A stretch of DNA of 64,000 bases from Adiantum capillus-veneris (GCA_014529385.2 CM043956.1:62759120-62823119), one strand, 5' to 3'. Counted from the stretch's first letter, positions 23,581 to 36,412 are shown. Made by a program: numbers and translations. Notes: generated by a model from the letters alone, not told the origin.

Positions 23581-24618
23581 CTACTTACGCACTTAGAGAC
23601 CACAACACGAATCAAGTTAAGAGACCACAGCTACAAAGACATAAGAAGAACACCCGTGGAAGTTTTTGATTCTACAATTGCTATAGAATCTAAAGTACCT
23701 GCGTGGTTGAACTCAAAAGCTCATTTATGGATGTGTGGAGCTTTGGATTGCGATAAAGTTTGTCAAGCAGGAAAACAAGAAAGCGAGATCATTTGATGAT
23801 CCAGATTATATACCTGAACCTTTTACTAAGAGAACATGGAACCCTTAGAATAGACTCAGATCTTGGCCACCTTAGATGTGTGTGTCAATGAAATCACACC
23901 CACCAAATTTTGGGATGACAATGGCCTAGACTAATTTCCCATTTGCATGATGAGAGTAAATCCGAGCAGGAGACACTGACAGACCACAGAAACTGATGAG
24001 GTACAAAAAATAAAAATGGAGTACAATGTTTATGTATCCAAGATGAAATTTTGATTAGGGATTTGACCGAAAAAAGTAACTCAGACTATGCTTTGGAATA
24101 AAATGAGGAATCAATGGATGAATGTTATCATTACACCTGTGAAACCCAAGAATACAAGGAGCTTAGCACAGATGATGAGAAATCAGAAGGTCGTGAAAGT
24201 GATCATGAAACAAAAATGGAAAATTTCTTTGATTTTCCAAACGAGAAACTCCAGAGGCAACAATGCTACAAAAATAGACGCACAACCAAAGGAATGAGAG
24301 GTAATCCAATACCACATATTGAGGAAAAACAATCATACTTGAGACTAGTAGGTGCTCATGATTGCATAAAGGATAAGGTAACATGTAGAATGATAACACC
24401 TTCTCAGCCAAAAAACCAGAATTTAAAAAAAAAGACAATCAACAAAACAATCAAAAGGTAAATTGAAAGCAGAGGATGTTGTGCATGAAGTGAACCATGA
24501 AAGAGGCATGGACAACAGAAATGGAGAGAAACAAAAAATTGGGAAATGATCGAATAAGTGTACCGTCACATTACAAAAAGGACACTATTCAAGATCGCAA
24601 AATCATTATAAACAGCCA

Positions 24619-24960
24619 ATGCAGAAAAAAGTTGAACTAGGGAAGTCGTACGATGGACTAGAGTATGCAAAAAAGATAAACCTATCGGAACCAGGAGAGG
24701 AGCCTAAACCTGCCTACATTGCTATGGATCTAGCACCAGAAGAAGAGAAGTTGTTGATTTATACGCTCAAAGAGTATAATGACGTGTTTACCTGGTCCTA
24801 TAAGGACTTGAAAGGGGTTGATCCTACCATCTATCAACATATACCCTGATGCTAAATCAAGCAGACAATGCCCTTACACTTATAACAAAACATTTGCCAA
24901 AAAAATTAAAGAGAAAATTAACAAAGTACAGGAGCTTAGCAAACGTTCGAACTAGGATAA
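24619..24960 (+). pseudogene. GypF reverse transcriptase, N-terminal part only
   Basis: MDLAPEEEKLLIYTLKEYND followed by VFTWSYKDLKGVDPTI is the standard entry into Ty3-type reverse transcriptase. A shifted frame then gives CPYTYNKTFAKKIKEKINKV (about 24868-24930), corresponding to the segment just before the palm. No [FY]-x-DD motif follows, so the enzyme is truncated near 24960. Confidence 0.72.
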
Positions 24961-27060
24961 AGGAGTGTAGATAGACTTACTTAAGGTCTAATACACGTAA
25001 TACTGGTGATTAGAGAGATTTTAAGAGAAAAGACTGCAAATAAGAACGCTATTAACTATCAAGGTGGTAAGAAATATAGAATCGAGGCACATGAGATGTT
25101 GTCAATTGATAGGTGATACAGCTTAAGATTTTCTATTACTCTTTTACAATTCTATTGCATATACCCACTTTGGTATGCCCTTTGAATTGCAACCCTCAGA
25201 TCAAAAAGCTCCCCAAAGTTGCACCATCGTCTAGCTCTTTTGTGCTCCTGACGCTCCTTCAGATCTCCCTTGATACTCACACTTTGCTCCAAGAGAAAAA
25301 TTGAAAGAAAAGAACCCACCACAACTCAATGGGCTTCTCCCTCCCTTTCAACAATTCCAAAAATGCCTTCATAAAAAATTCACCCACCCACAATGGCTCT
25401 CTTCAGCTGGCTCCCCAAAAGCCTAGGTTCAAAAGCTTCAAATGGCAAAAAAGCCCTTAAAAATGATACAAAAATGGCCTTTATAGGGAGGCCCTGTTCA
25501 TTTTTATAAACTTCACTTTCATTGATTCTTCTAGCACTTCAATTTGGAAAATCTGGTCCCGTTTGCATGCTCTGCCCTTTGTTCAGCCTTTGGAATGCCT
25601 GTGACCTCTCTCTAGAGCCCTTGGAATCTAACCCTTGTTGGGCACCATCCCTTGGAATGCCAACTTTGTCCGGCCATTTGAGCTCTTGGAATTGCACCTT
25701 TTTATCCACTTGAACTGACCCTTTGATGGGCCCAAATTTTCTCTCTCCCTCCTCGCTCACCTCCACTCAAACTCCCCCATGCCCTTTCTCACATGAACTC
25801 CCCCTCACCCCAAGCACTAGCGACTTCGCTAGTGGGGGGAGGAGTTTTACTTCAAAAAGTTGGGGCCCTTTCGGGCACGGGACCTGTCCCTTTCCAACTA
25901 TCACATCAGCACATTGTACGTGTGCAAATCGCCGCCACCTTCCAGCAACCGCTGGTGTTGGATGTGTCCTATGTGCCACCACAACACAAGAAAACCGCCC
26001 ATGATCGCATGCAGGCACCGTGAGCAACACCCATAGGGCACTCTCCATAGCCACACAGAGAGAGGAGCTTCCTCTCCCTCTCCTCACATGCCCAATGTAG
26101 GCTCACGTTGCAACATATAACTCCCCCATTCGGCTTTGAATTTCACATGTGGGACATTTGCTTCGCCATGTGGCACCCTCAGAGGGCTCATCCCTTTAAA
26201 CCTCAAGCCTCAATAAAAAATTTCAAAAAAAAATCTTTTCTTCACCCCAAATTACCATCGTTGTAACTTCTTGCCTAGTGGTCGAAATCTCGAGCCATCA
26301 AAACTCGATGAAATCTTTAGTCTTTGACTTTGAATCCTCTGGTCTTTGCCGCTTTCCAGACTCCAAAACCCACAAACTAAAGCCGCAAAAAAAAAGGGAA
26401 AGTCATATGTCCAAATTCCACCGCCAATTGCATCCGACTTCAGGCTAACATATCTTGGCCACCGAGAATCCGATTCACAAACACCACTTCTTGTTGATTT
26501 CATAGAGTGCATATTACGTCCACAAACCTTGTTGAGCTCCAAAAACTCTTTATGGCACATTTTCCAAAGTGAGAAAACTTGCTCAGAATCGATTCCTGCT
26601 GAAACTTCAAAGCTTGATATCTCGGCATCTGCGACTCCGATTGTGACAATCTAAAAAGATCGGCGGGCTCCATAATTCAAGCTCTACACTTCTATTTGTT
26701 GAACCCTGTTCTAATCACCTGTCTCCATTTTCCCTATTCATCTTAGATCTGCAATCGCCTCCAACTTCAAACTACAACAACTTTCTCACCGAGGCTCCGG
26801 TTGATGAGCCGTTTAGACCAATTTGTAAATCACTTTAAGCACTACATTCTTGGCATATAAAAGCACTTTTTGATAATCATCACTGCATCTTTGTCTATAG
26901 ACAACAACCTCATTTGATGGCCTCAAAACCACAATTAGCATACATTCCAATCATCTCTCGATGTCATAGCAGAGTCTAGCCTAAATCATCAGTTTGGCAA
27001 AACCTTGAAAATGCAAGGAGATCCTCGTCTTTCATAACGTGCCCGCAAAGCGGCATGACA
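24961..27060. other. 2.1 kb of pyrimidine-rich, non-coding spacer
   Basis: Cytosine- and CT-rich sequence with ORFs that look like composition artefacts (Pro/Ser/Leu-rich). It may hold LTR or leader sequence of LtrH-2, since weak similarity to LtrH-1 begins just before 27147, but no LTR end, primer-binding site or TATA box could be fixed. Confidence 0.4.
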
Positions 27061-27146
27061 TCCACCCCCTCTAAACCTACACATCCTCTAGTATGTGCCA
27101 ACCATTATCCCTAACAAAGAAAAAGAAACATTCCAATCCCACATAT

Positions 27147-28929
27147 ATGTCAGCTCCAAAAATTCTGACAAGAATTGCGTATTAGGCCATTGGAGTAGCT
27201 CCAGATCTCCCTACATCTCCTTCACAAAATGATTGGATATGACTCCAAGAAGAAGATAGTGAGGAGGAGATAACAAAGCCAAGCTCAACTCAAACCACTG
27301 CCAGAACTCGCTCTAAGAAAAAAGAATGGGAGTCAGATTCTTTTGGAAAAGAGCAAGAAAAACAAGAGGAGCCAGTAGATAGAAAGGGCAAGAAACCCAT
27401 GCCGGTGCCAAAACCGGGCAAAGAGGAGAAAGCTCAAAAGCAAGCACAAGAAGAAAGGCTAGCGAAGGAATTCAAAAAGTGATTAGTGGATGAGGGAGAC
27501 TTTGTAGAAAAGTGGGTGCCATGCAAAGTCCACACCAAAAACCCTTTAGCACCCCCTATCACTCAAGAACAAATAGAGGCCATGTGGGCAGAAATGGAGC
27601 AAGAAAATCTCGCAGAGGAAAAAGAAAAAAAGGTTGCAGAGGAAACAAAGAGAACAGAGGAGGGACCAGAATCAGACAACTCCACTGAAAGTTCCCACCC
27701 TAGCTCCGACGATAGCTCTCAAGGGAACTTTGGATTTGAAACGACACACACTCAAGACTCTCAACCCAAATCCTCACAAGAGAAGCACACGCAAGGTGAA
27801 ACTCAGGACACGAATAGCAGCCCCAAACCGCAAAATCCACCTGCATTACAAGAAGAAGTACGACAAACAGTGCCGATCCCCAGCACCTTGATACATCAGT
27901 GGACCATGGTAGACCCCTACTACCAAGCGCTGCAACGGGTGGCTACTGATTTGTACAATGAAGCTATAGAAGAACACGCCCATGATTGAAATGTAGTCGA
28001 CACACTACAAAAAGAACTCACACAAGTCTATGTTGAGCTTCACATGCTCCAAAATGAACATGAGGAATTGATAGTAGATGACCAAATAGCCCGACAAGAA
28101 GCACATGAATCACACATTCAGCTACTACCGTAGATATAAAAGTTAGCTGAAGCTCGTGAAAAAATTGCAGCTACAAAAATAATTGTTGCACTTCAATAGG
28201 ATGTGATCAATGAATTGCAGTCAATGTTTATAGATGTGTACAACAAAGAAAATGTACTAGAGAATCGGTTGGCCATGGTAAAAATACAATTAGTCGGCAC
28301 CGAGGAAGATCTCATGGCTCAATGCCAAATCATAGAAAAGATCAAGGCTAATCCTCGCTTGGCAAGATTGGTGGAAATGAGCACAGCACCATCTGATGCA
28401 AGATCAAGGCTAATCCTCGCTTGGCAAGATTGGTGGAAATGAGCACAGCACCATCTGATGTAAGCTCACAAATTTTAGAGCTAGAAAGAGCCGTGAAGGT
28501 GTAGGAAAAACTGCATCAAGATGCCGCCAATGTACCCCTAGCCAGAGAGGAGGAGCTACAAGCTGAAAGTACTGCCCTCAAAAAGGAGAAAAGAAATTTA
28601 AAGGCACAAATAGCTGCATTGATGGCAAAGCTAGATTGCAAACAATAGGAATTCTAGGACACAGGTGAACATGGAGATGATGACCAAGGAGGGCTAGAAG
28701 GAATTCAAAGAGAGCAAGTGGCCAAACAGGTCCCACCACCGACTCAACAGCAAGGATCGACATCTCAAGCCACCCACTCAACAACCAGCACGGATTATAG
28801 TAAGGGAAAGCAACAAGCCACACGTGATATTCCAGAAAGCGACTTGGCACCCAACAAAACAGAAGAAAGATTAGAGCCTGAAAAAATGAGGGAAAGGGCT
28901 TATTGCATGATTGAAGAAGCTATAAAAGA
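27147..28929 (+). pseudogene. LtrH-2 ORF2, N-terminal portion (unrecognised coiled-coil protein)
   Basis: I do not recognise this family. ATG at 27147 (MSAPKILTRIA) opens a frame with a Lys/Glu-rich region (27250-27480) and a conserved block at 27490-27600 (GDFVEKWVPCKVHTKNP then EQIEAMW). A Ser/Thr/Gln-rich stretch follows. A second conserved block lies at 27900-27980 (DPYYQALQRVATDLYN), then a heptad-like helix from 28000 to 28600 (ELHMLQNEHEEL; ENRLAMVKIQLVGTEEDL), predicted coiled coil. It ends with EKMRERAYCMIEEAIKD at the GypD edge. Stops at about 27183, 27237, 27480 and 27987, plus a 62-bp duplication, break it. The minus-strand copy at 59137-61757 shares all blocks. Confidence 0.65.
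28340..28463. repeat. 62-bp tandem duplication within LtrH-2 ORF2
   Basis: GATCAAGGCTAATCCTCGC begins units at about 28340 and 28402, and the copies are nearly identical. 62 is not a multiple of three, so the second unit shifts frame. LtrH-1 has a single unit here. Confidence 0.92.
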
Positions 28930-30623
28930 TGTCATTAAATATCTAATATCTAACCAACCCAAATGATTTTCTCATATTAAACTGATCATTTAATACGGGA
29001 TAATAAACGGGAACAAGGGTTAGAATATAGACATGTGCTTACGGATCTATCTCAACACGGGGCCAATGGTAAAGGGGCCCAAATGAGAGATGGTCTGTCA
29101 AAGAGCAAGGTTAAATAATGAAGCTTAAAAGACCTTAGGGTTAGCTTCATTAAAGACCTCCAATGGTTAGTGTTAAATTTCCTTTTGACCTTAAGCAAGC
29201 TAGGGTTGTGCTTGAGGTGGGAACCTTAAGCAAGCTAGGGTTGTGCTTCACGTGGGAACCTTAAGCAAGCTAGGGCTGTGCTTGAGGTGGGAACCTTAAG
29301 CAAACTAGGGCTGTGCTTGAGGTGGGAACCCGACCTAAACTTAGGCAAGCTAGGGTTGTGCTTGAGGTGGGAACCCGACCTAAACTTAGGCAAGCTAGGA
29401 TTGTGCTTGAGGTGGGAACTCCACCTAAGGTGCTTGTCATGCTTGATGATTAAGGTACTTGAGATACTTGTCACATTTAATGAGGAAGTTTCTTGAGAAG
29501 CTTCCTATGCATGGGGGGTAAGATGCTTGAGTCAAAAAGATAACCTACTCACTTAATGAGGAAGTTGCTTGAGAAACTTCCTATGCATAAAAATCTCAAA
29601 GTTAGGGGAATTCTAAAAGAGCACATGGGACACATGTCAGACTCTCACTAAGCTTAGCCACATGGTGTACTTGAATGCTATTGGTTGGGCTAAAGAGGGG
29701 TCCAATGAGCTTCTACCTCCATCTAACAAATATCTAGATATTTTCAAGCTCTCTCTCTCTAAGGGGTAAGGAGGACACTTGTCAAAAGACTACCCATGTA
29801 CTTGATTGCATGCTACATGTGATTGGCCAGGGGGAGAGGGATCCAATGAGCCTGCAGTATGTGGAAAAGTCTCCACTCACCTAAAGCAAGGAGGGGGGGT
29901 GCTAGGGCGATATACACCATCACACACACTCATTTGAGACACCATTCTCTCTTGGTGAAAGTTGAGGAACACCGCCTCCTTCCTCAAGCTTGCAAGAGTG
30001 AAAGCCTACACCAAAACTCTTGGCTATGGAATGCAAATCCAACCAAGAGCCATGCTTCAATGGTTAAGCTTGCCATCTTCTCCATCTCCATTACTATGCT
30101 ATTATGTATGCTAGCAAGAAGAGTTATGATAAGTGAGGAACTACTTCTTTCTCCTATGGAATGTTTCTTCTTCCTCTTCCTTATCCTCATTCCCTGCTAG
30201 CTCTCTCCACCTTCGAAGGTGTTTGAGGCCTTGGGACTGAGGCTTGGGATAGTTAATGCTTTCTTCAAGTTTATGTTATGTTTGTGATGCATGAGGCTTT
30301 CCATCTTCATTGCATCACCTAGGTCACAAGGAACACAAAGATTTTATTGTACCAAGTCTCTCTTGATGGGAGAAACTATAATACAAATTCCTATTGGAGG
30401 GGGGACCGGCTCCATATGAATCCGGTCCTCAAATATTGTCATGTTCTCTAAACTCTCTCTCTCTTGCAAAAGTATTGTTCATGCCAAGTTAACTAAGTAC
30501 CATGTTTATGTTGCTACCATCAACTAAGTTCACCCGCTATGCTCACAAAGTAATCTCTTAAAAGTGCTTCACCTAATTTCTTAATTTCGCTACTTCCAAA
30601 GTTCATAGGCAATTTTCATTACA
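28930..30623 (+). repeat. GypD 5' LTR (1694 bp)
   Basis: Starts TGTCATTAAATATCTAATAT and ends TTCATTACA. It matches 36153-39100 except for the extra block in that copy and a different minisatellite array. It includes a six-unit array at 29193-29420. Confidence 0.93.
29193..29420. repeat. minisatellite in GypD 5' LTR, six units
   Basis: Units of about 35 bp (CCTTAAGCAAGCTAGGG...GAGGTGGGAA) or about 45 bp (with CCCGACCTAAACTTAGG inserted). The order here is four short then two long units. Confidence 0.88.
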
Positions 30624-30624
30624 T

Positions 30625-30636
30625 TTGTATCAGAGC
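30625..30636 (+). other. GypD primer-binding site
   Basis: TTGTATCAGAGC one base after the LTR end. It differs by one base from the canonical initiator tRNA-Met site TGGTATCAGAGC. Confidence 0.85.
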
Positions 30637-31030
30637 ATTTGGTTTCTCTTTTCTTGCTTAAGAAGAGAGGTCCTTAAGTATCCTATTAATGGTTTATTTT
30701 GTTAATTATATTAGGGTAAGTGGGACAGGGATCTATTATCGGTTTTGTTGAGCCCACTATGTGGGCTATGGTGCACACCTCGGGAGCTTTGAACTTAATA
30801 ATGGAGTCTTTTTAGACTTGCCTACGGCTTTACCATTATTGAGCCATAAGAAGTCCGAAAGGAGCTATCCCTTGACAACTTTGCTATGTTAGACTCACTC
30901 CACTACTCTCTATAATTAACCAATTCGAGCCTTGGGTGTAGATACTTAAGTGCCTATTTTCAAAGGCTAAGAGGAGTAGCAACTAAGGTTGCCAAAGCAT
31001 ACACTAAGTAAACACATAAGTTTAATTAGC

Positions 31031-32480
31031 ATGGCTGACAATAATAATGAACATTGATAACTTTGATCTTGCACATGAAGGTGCCAATGATGATGCTCCC
31101 ATGTTTGTTAATTATCTTGTCACTAGGTTGCAACAAGCTATGGGCAACCCCACTTTGCAAGCCGAAGTTACTCAACAACTTCGTGCTTATTGGATTTCCT
31201 TTCCTCTCCAAGAGGAGAGAGAGCTTACGAGGCCTCTTGAAGAGACCCCCAAAAGAAGACTCTCTCCCATACGAGAGGAGGAATCCAAAGATCAAGAAAG
31301 CAATGAATCCCTAAATTCTTCCGAAGATGTGGCTCCACGAAGAAGGAGGACTAAACAATCGCCAACTCCTCCCAAGAGGAAATGGTTAACCCATAATCCT
31401 TCTACTCGTCACTGCAAAATGGAAGAGAGTAAACCAAGGAAGAAAAGGGCAAGAAAGAGGTCACCCTCTTCTCCTTCTTCTTCACCTTCCTCCTCTACCG
31501 ATGAAAGCTATGGCTATTCTCCTAGAGAATATAAGAGGGGAGGACATTGCAAATCTTACCCTGCATGGCGAAGGTCACAAAAGCTCAAGAAGTTCAAAGA
31601 GGGAGGAAAGAGTATCTCTTTTCTCACCTATGATGGCACCTTTGGTGCTACCGACAAAGTATTGGCCTTCATTCAACAATTTGATGCGGCCTTTGGAGAC
31701 GAGGGTTTCACGGAGTCCTCCAAGCTACGCCATGTAGCTATGCACTTCCAAAAACCGGCTCGTCAATGGTGGGCTAGCCTTTGAGGCAATGGCGAAGCCC
31801 CAAAGACATGGAAAACTCTACGAGTTTCCATCATGAAGCAATTCCTTGCAAGTGATGCAAAGGACAAAGTGCTCACCGAATGGTGGAGTTTAAGGCTTCT
31901 CTCTCATGATTCTATCCACAAATATGTGGACAAGTTTTGGGATTTACATCTCAAGGCTACTGTCTTTCAAAAGATAGACTTTGCTGAGAAAAAACAACAA
32001 TTTTGTGCGGGATTACCAGAAGAGATGACCGAGTATGTCAACTCTCAACAGCCTGACTCTATCAGTGAAGTAATCCATCATACCATGGTTGCTTCACGCA
32101 TCAATTTCCAACAAGGGGTTAGACGGAATGTCAAACCCATGGAAAATAAAGGCAAAAGTGATGCAAAGGGAAAAATTAATGCCCAAAATTTTTCCCACTG
32201 CCATTCCAACAACAACAACAACAATCGATCCAAGGAGAAAGGAGTTTACAAAGGTAAAAATAAACTCTCTCTTGAAGATCTTGAAACTTTTCGCAAGGAT
32301 CACAATTGTTTTAAGTATGGGGAGCAAGGACATGGCTATCATTCTTGCCCCAAAAGAAATGCTCGCAATGAGACTCCTAGAGCTTCCACTATCGAAGCTC
32401 CAAAAGAGGATACTCATTTCAAAGGATCACCTCTCTCCTATGCTTGGGGAAAGGTAAGGGAGCATGATGCTTTCATCTTG
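31031..32480 (+). pseudogene. GypD gag
   Basis: A likely start is MADNNNEH at 31031, with a one-base shift into the frame opening at 31047 (MNIDNFDLAHEG). An Arg/Ser-rich region (31320-31560) precedes the gag core (ISFLTYDGTFGATDKVLAFI, 31613-31673; FQKPARQWWASL, 31749-31784). A TGA at 31782 interrupts, then the same frame continues (KTWKTLRVSIMKQFL; EKKQQFCAGLPEEMTEYV). A zinc knuckle appears as CFKYGEQGHGYHSC (about 32307-32348): the second Cys of C-x2-C is replaced by Tyr, so zinc binding is probably lost. Gag would assemble particles around element RNA. Confidence 0.8.
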
Positions 32481-33000
32481 TTTGACCCTGGTTCTGCTCT
32501 CAACTTCATATCAATGGAGTTGGCCACCAAGTTGGGCATTCAGCTTTTGAGATGGGAGATGCTGTAACGGCCGATGCCGCTTTCAAGGGACAGCAAGCCT
32601 CCATTACTCCCTTGATTGGGAATTTGAGGCTTCATGTCCAAAGCTATGTCGACAAAGAAGACTTCTTCATCTCTCCTCTCCGACATGAGGATGTTATCCT
32701 AGGGATACCATGGTTCAACCGCATGGCTGCCAACATGAAGTTCCCTGAAAGAAGAATCTACTTCACCTACAGGGGAAAGAATATGTATATAGATGCTAAT
32801 GAGTCTGGTCGTACTATACCACTTGTAAATTCTCTTGCCCTTGATAAGTCAATGAAAAGCTCAGTTTCTGCGTACATGATTTTTGTCAAAGAATCCCTAA
32901 AAGGTCCTAATGTTTCATCAAAGGTAAATGGTAGGAATCAAGAAGAGTTAGACTTGTCTAATTTTCTAAAAGGATTCCAAGATGTGTTCATTGATGATAT
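32440..33000 (+). pseudogene. GypD aspartic protease
   Basis: LFDPGSALNFISMELATKLG contains the active site as DPGS (32484-32495), where the family normally has D[ST]GA or D[ST]GS. A frameshift near 32540 leads into the frame at 32552. That frame carries SYVDKEDFFISPL and DVILGIPWFNRM, the C-terminal ILG.PW motif. The Pro in place of Ser/Thr next to the catalytic Asp suggests reduced or absent activity. Confidence 0.78.
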
Positions 33001-34480
33001 CCCTATGGATTTACCTCCAAAACGAGGGGATGATGACCATCTAATTGAGCTCCTATCAAGAAGCTCACCGCCTAACAAACCTCCCTATCGAGTTTCACAA
33101 GCTCAACAAGAGGAGATCATGAGGCAAGTATAAGAATTGGTAGACAAAGGAATGGTGAGGCCTAGCTCCTCTCCCTTTTGCTCTCCAGTCCTTTTAGTGC
33201 AAAAGAAAGATGGTACATACCACATGTGTGTGGACTATCATGCACTAAACCATATCACTATCAAAAACAAATTTTCCGTACCTCGGGTAGAAGATCTATT
33301 TGATAAGCTACAAGGCTCTACCTTCTTCAATAGGATTGACCTTTAAAGTGGCTTGCATCAAATAAGGATAGTGAATGAAGATATCCTAAAGACTGCGTTT
33401 CGTACAACGTTTGGCCTTTATGAATATCTAGTCATGCCTTTTGGCTTGACTAATGCACCAACTACATTCAATCGATTAATGGAGAAAATTTTTAGACCCT
33501 ACCGCAAATTCACTGGAGTGTTCTTTCATGATATCATCATCTACTCCAATTCCTTGGAGGAACACAAGCAACATCTCCAAGTGAATTCTCAAGCACTAAG
33601 GGAGAATAAGCTTTTTCTCAATCAAAAGAAAAGCGAATTTTTCCTTCAAGAGATTCAATACTTAAGTCACATTATCTCTCGAGATATTATCCGTATGGAT
33701 CCATCAAAGTTGGAGATAATAAAAGCATGGCCTAATCCAAGGAATCTACATGAGCTAAGAAGCTTTATTGGTATGTGTGCATACTATAGACGCTTCATAG
33801 CAAAATTCTCTCAAATAGCAGGACCATTACATGACTTAACAAAGAAAAACGTTAAGTATTCATGGACTGCTAAGGAGCAAAGTGCTTTTGACAAGCTCAA
33901 AGAGAAGCTTATCTCCCAACCAGTCCTTATGCTTCCGGATCTCTCAAAGCCATTTGAGGTCCAATGTGATGCTTGTGGTGATTGCCTTGGAGCAGTCTTG
34001 CTTCAAGAAGGGCATGCCATAGCATATGAGAGCCGAAGGCTCAACACGGATGAACGGGTCTTAGGCATTTATGAAAAAGAGTTGTTAGCTGTTCTACATG
34101 CCCTAGACACATGGAAGCACTATCTATTGGGGACTCCCTTCACCTTACAAACAGACCATCAAAGTCTCAAGTACTTCATGATGCAAACAAAGCTTTCCGA
34201 CAAACAAATGAGGTGGGCAAATTTTCTTTCACAATTTAATTTCCACATTTCTCACATTGCTGGTAAGCACAATCAAGTGGCTGATGCACTTTCGCGACGA
34301 CCAAAAGTTAATGTTGTGTCAAAAGCAACTCACAATGATCTATCTTCTATGATAGATGAGTATGCTACTAACCCTGACTTTAAAGATATAATGTCAACCC
34401 TTGCTTTGGGGAAGAAAGAGGAACCATTCGCCTTGCACGATGGTTATCTTCTCCATGGAAGTAGGCTATGTGTTACCCAC
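33000..34480 (+). pseudogene. GypD reverse transcriptase and RNase H
   Basis: RT fingers and palm read MVRPSSSPFCSPVLLVQKKD, then VDYHALNHITIKNKF, then NRIDL with a TAA at 33344, continuing as MHQIRIVNEDILKTAF and YEYLVMPFGLTNAPTTFNRL. The catalytic motif is FFHDIIIYS (33521-33547), with His replacing the first Asp of the expected DD. RNase H follows (QCDACGDCLGAVLL, YEKELLAVLHAL, LQTDHQSLKYF, VADALSRR, about 33960-34302). Domain order and spacing are normal; the His substitution plus stops make it catalytically dead. Confidence 0.92.
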
Positions 34481-35799
34481 TCCCTTCGTGAGAAAGTCAT
34501 GTATGAATCCCATGCCCCTCCCTATGCGAGGCAAAGAGGCATTCAACCTACTCTTCGAGGAGTAGAGACGTACTTTTATTGGCCTACCATGAAAGTGGAC
34601 ATACAAGAGTATGTTTCAAAATGTCTAGTATGCCAAAAGACCAAGTATGATAGAGGGAAGCAACCTGGATTACTCCAGCCAGTGCCAATTCCTAATTCAC
34701 CATGGGAGAGTATATCCATGGATTTTTCTTTGGATTACCAAAATCTATCCATGGGATTACGGGAATATGGATAATAGTCGACAGGTTTAGCAAGCAAGCA
34801 CACTTTATCCCTGTCAAGAAGACTATTAAGGCACACCAAATGGCAACTCTCTTCATATCACAGATTTTCAAACACCATGAATTGCCAACATCCATCGTGT
34901 CAGATAGAGATCCTAGAATGACCAATAATTTTTGGAAAGGTCTCTTCAAAAATCTAGGAATAAGATTGAATTTCTCTTCGGCCTATCACCCACAAACGGA
35001 TGGCCAAAGTGAGATATCCAATCTTACGATTCTTGATCTACTAAAGACCTATGTTACAGAAGTAGATCAACGCTCACAATGGGTAAAGTACTTACCTCTT
35101 GTAGAGTATGCGTATAATAATACTATCCATACTTCTATGGAAAAAGCACCTTTTGAAATCATAGAAGAAAGACCTAAAAGTCCCTTGCTACTTAAAGTAC
35201 ATGGGAATATCTTCGTTGTCGATGAGTATAGCGGTGACCTGCAAACATCTTTTCAAAAGATTAAGGAGGCTATATCCACCTCCCAACTAAGGCAAAAAGA
35301 TGCTGCTGACAAGCACAGAAGGGCCTTAACATTCAAAGAAAATGATTGGGTCTTACTTAAGTTTCCTAAGGCTCGATTGAGACAAACGACGGGCAAAAAT
35401 CCTACGGGCCATCAAAAGTATTATGCTAAACTAGCAAAAAGATACTATGGTCCTTTTCAAATTTTGAAGCCAATCAATGAGGTGGCTTATCAGCTCAAGT
35501 TACCTAACCATTGGCTCATACACAATGCTTTTCATGTGAGCCTACTCAAGCCCTACAAAGGAGAGCCTCCAAATGAACCAATTATTGAAGACCCTTCCGA
35601 AATCGAAGATCAAGAAGAGGTACTACAACCCGAAGCTATCCTTCGGCATGAAGACAAGGTACTACGACATGGTAAGATTATCCGACGATATCTTATTAAG
35701 TTCAAAAATTATCCTTTTGAAGATGCTAAATGGATGCAAGGAATCCATCTTAAGGATGGTATGAACCTTGTCAACGCTTACAATGCTAGATTAGAGTAA
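34480..35799 (+). pseudogene. GypD integrase with C-terminal chromodomain-like segment
   Basis: The N-terminal zinc-binding region (YESHAPPYARQRGI, then KCLVCQ, about 34504-34635) retains one His and both Cys; the second His of HHCC is missing. A frameshift near 34725 leads into the frame at 34702-35799. The DDE catalytic triad is visible: D in IVDRFS (34780), D in VSDRDPRM (34903), E in DGQSEI (35011). The C-terminal end (RRYLIKFKNYPFEDAKWMQ, about 35680-35740) has chromodomain character, which in chromoviruses guides insertion to particular chromatin. Confidence 0.88.
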
Positions 35800-36137
35800 C
35801 CAAATGTACATGTTTCTTTTAAACGAATGTTTTTGTCTTATAAGACTAATTCTCTCTTTATTGTGCACAAATTTAAGTAGTATGCATACTAAGAATCATG
35901 TTTGGGATGATACGTATCTCAAACACCATGTAGAATTTGTCACTCTACTTGGGAGGATGAAATGGACTAAAGAGCAGACATGCTTGCAGCAGCTATGTCT
36001 CTCAAGCACCAAATGGATTAGTCATCCATCTTCCAATGATGTCATAGGGTAAAAAGGGATCCTCTACCCGCTAAGACAAATTGACTAATGACTATGACTT
36101 TATCTCTTTTACCTCATAGTCGAGAACGACTATGATT

Positions 36138-36152
36138 TCAAGAGAGAGATAA
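36138..36152 (+). other. GypD polypurine tract
   Basis: Purine-rich AAGAGAGAGATAA immediately before the 3' LTR. It would prime plus-strand DNA synthesis. Confidence 0.65.
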
Positions 36153-36412
36153 TGTCATTAAATATCTAATATCTAACCAACCCAAATGATTTTCTCATAT
36201 TAAACTGATCATTTAATATGGGATAATAAACGGAAACAAGGATTAGAATATAGACATGTGCTTACGGATCTATCTCAACACGGGTCCAATGGTAAAGGGG
36301 CCCAAATAAGAGATGGCATGTCAAAGAGCAAGGTTAACTAATGAAGCTTAAAAGACCTTAGGGTTAGCTTCATTAAAGACCTCCAATGGTTAGTGTTAAA
36401 AGTCTTTTTGAC

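Larger units (their letters stand above)
19607..24960 (+). mobile_element. GypF: degenerate Ty3-type element, gag-linker-protease and truncated reverse transcriptase
   Basis: Ordered coding remnants on the plus strand are an N-terminal extension, gag with one zinc knuckle, a long Lys/Glu-rich linker, a DSGA protease, and the first part of reverse transcriptase. Sequence typical of the catalytic RT core, RNase H and integrase does not follow. No LTR pair was found. The left edge abuts the LTR fragment LtrH-4. Confidence 0.7.

Noticed and set aside
25522-26087. Overlapping Pro/Ser/Cys-rich ORFs on both strands
   Set aside because: Open frames on opposite strands in CT-rich DNA look compositional; no motif or homologous copy in the window.
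29235-29496. ORFs with repeated LRWEPDLNLGKLGLC-type units on either strand, again at 36458-36764
   Set aside because: They translate the minisatellite inside the GypD LTRs; the same bases are open on both strands and lie in non-coding LTR.
31026-31295. Minus-strand ORFs at 31026-31295 and 43341-43730
   Set aside because: Antisense shadows of GypD gag and CopB gag.
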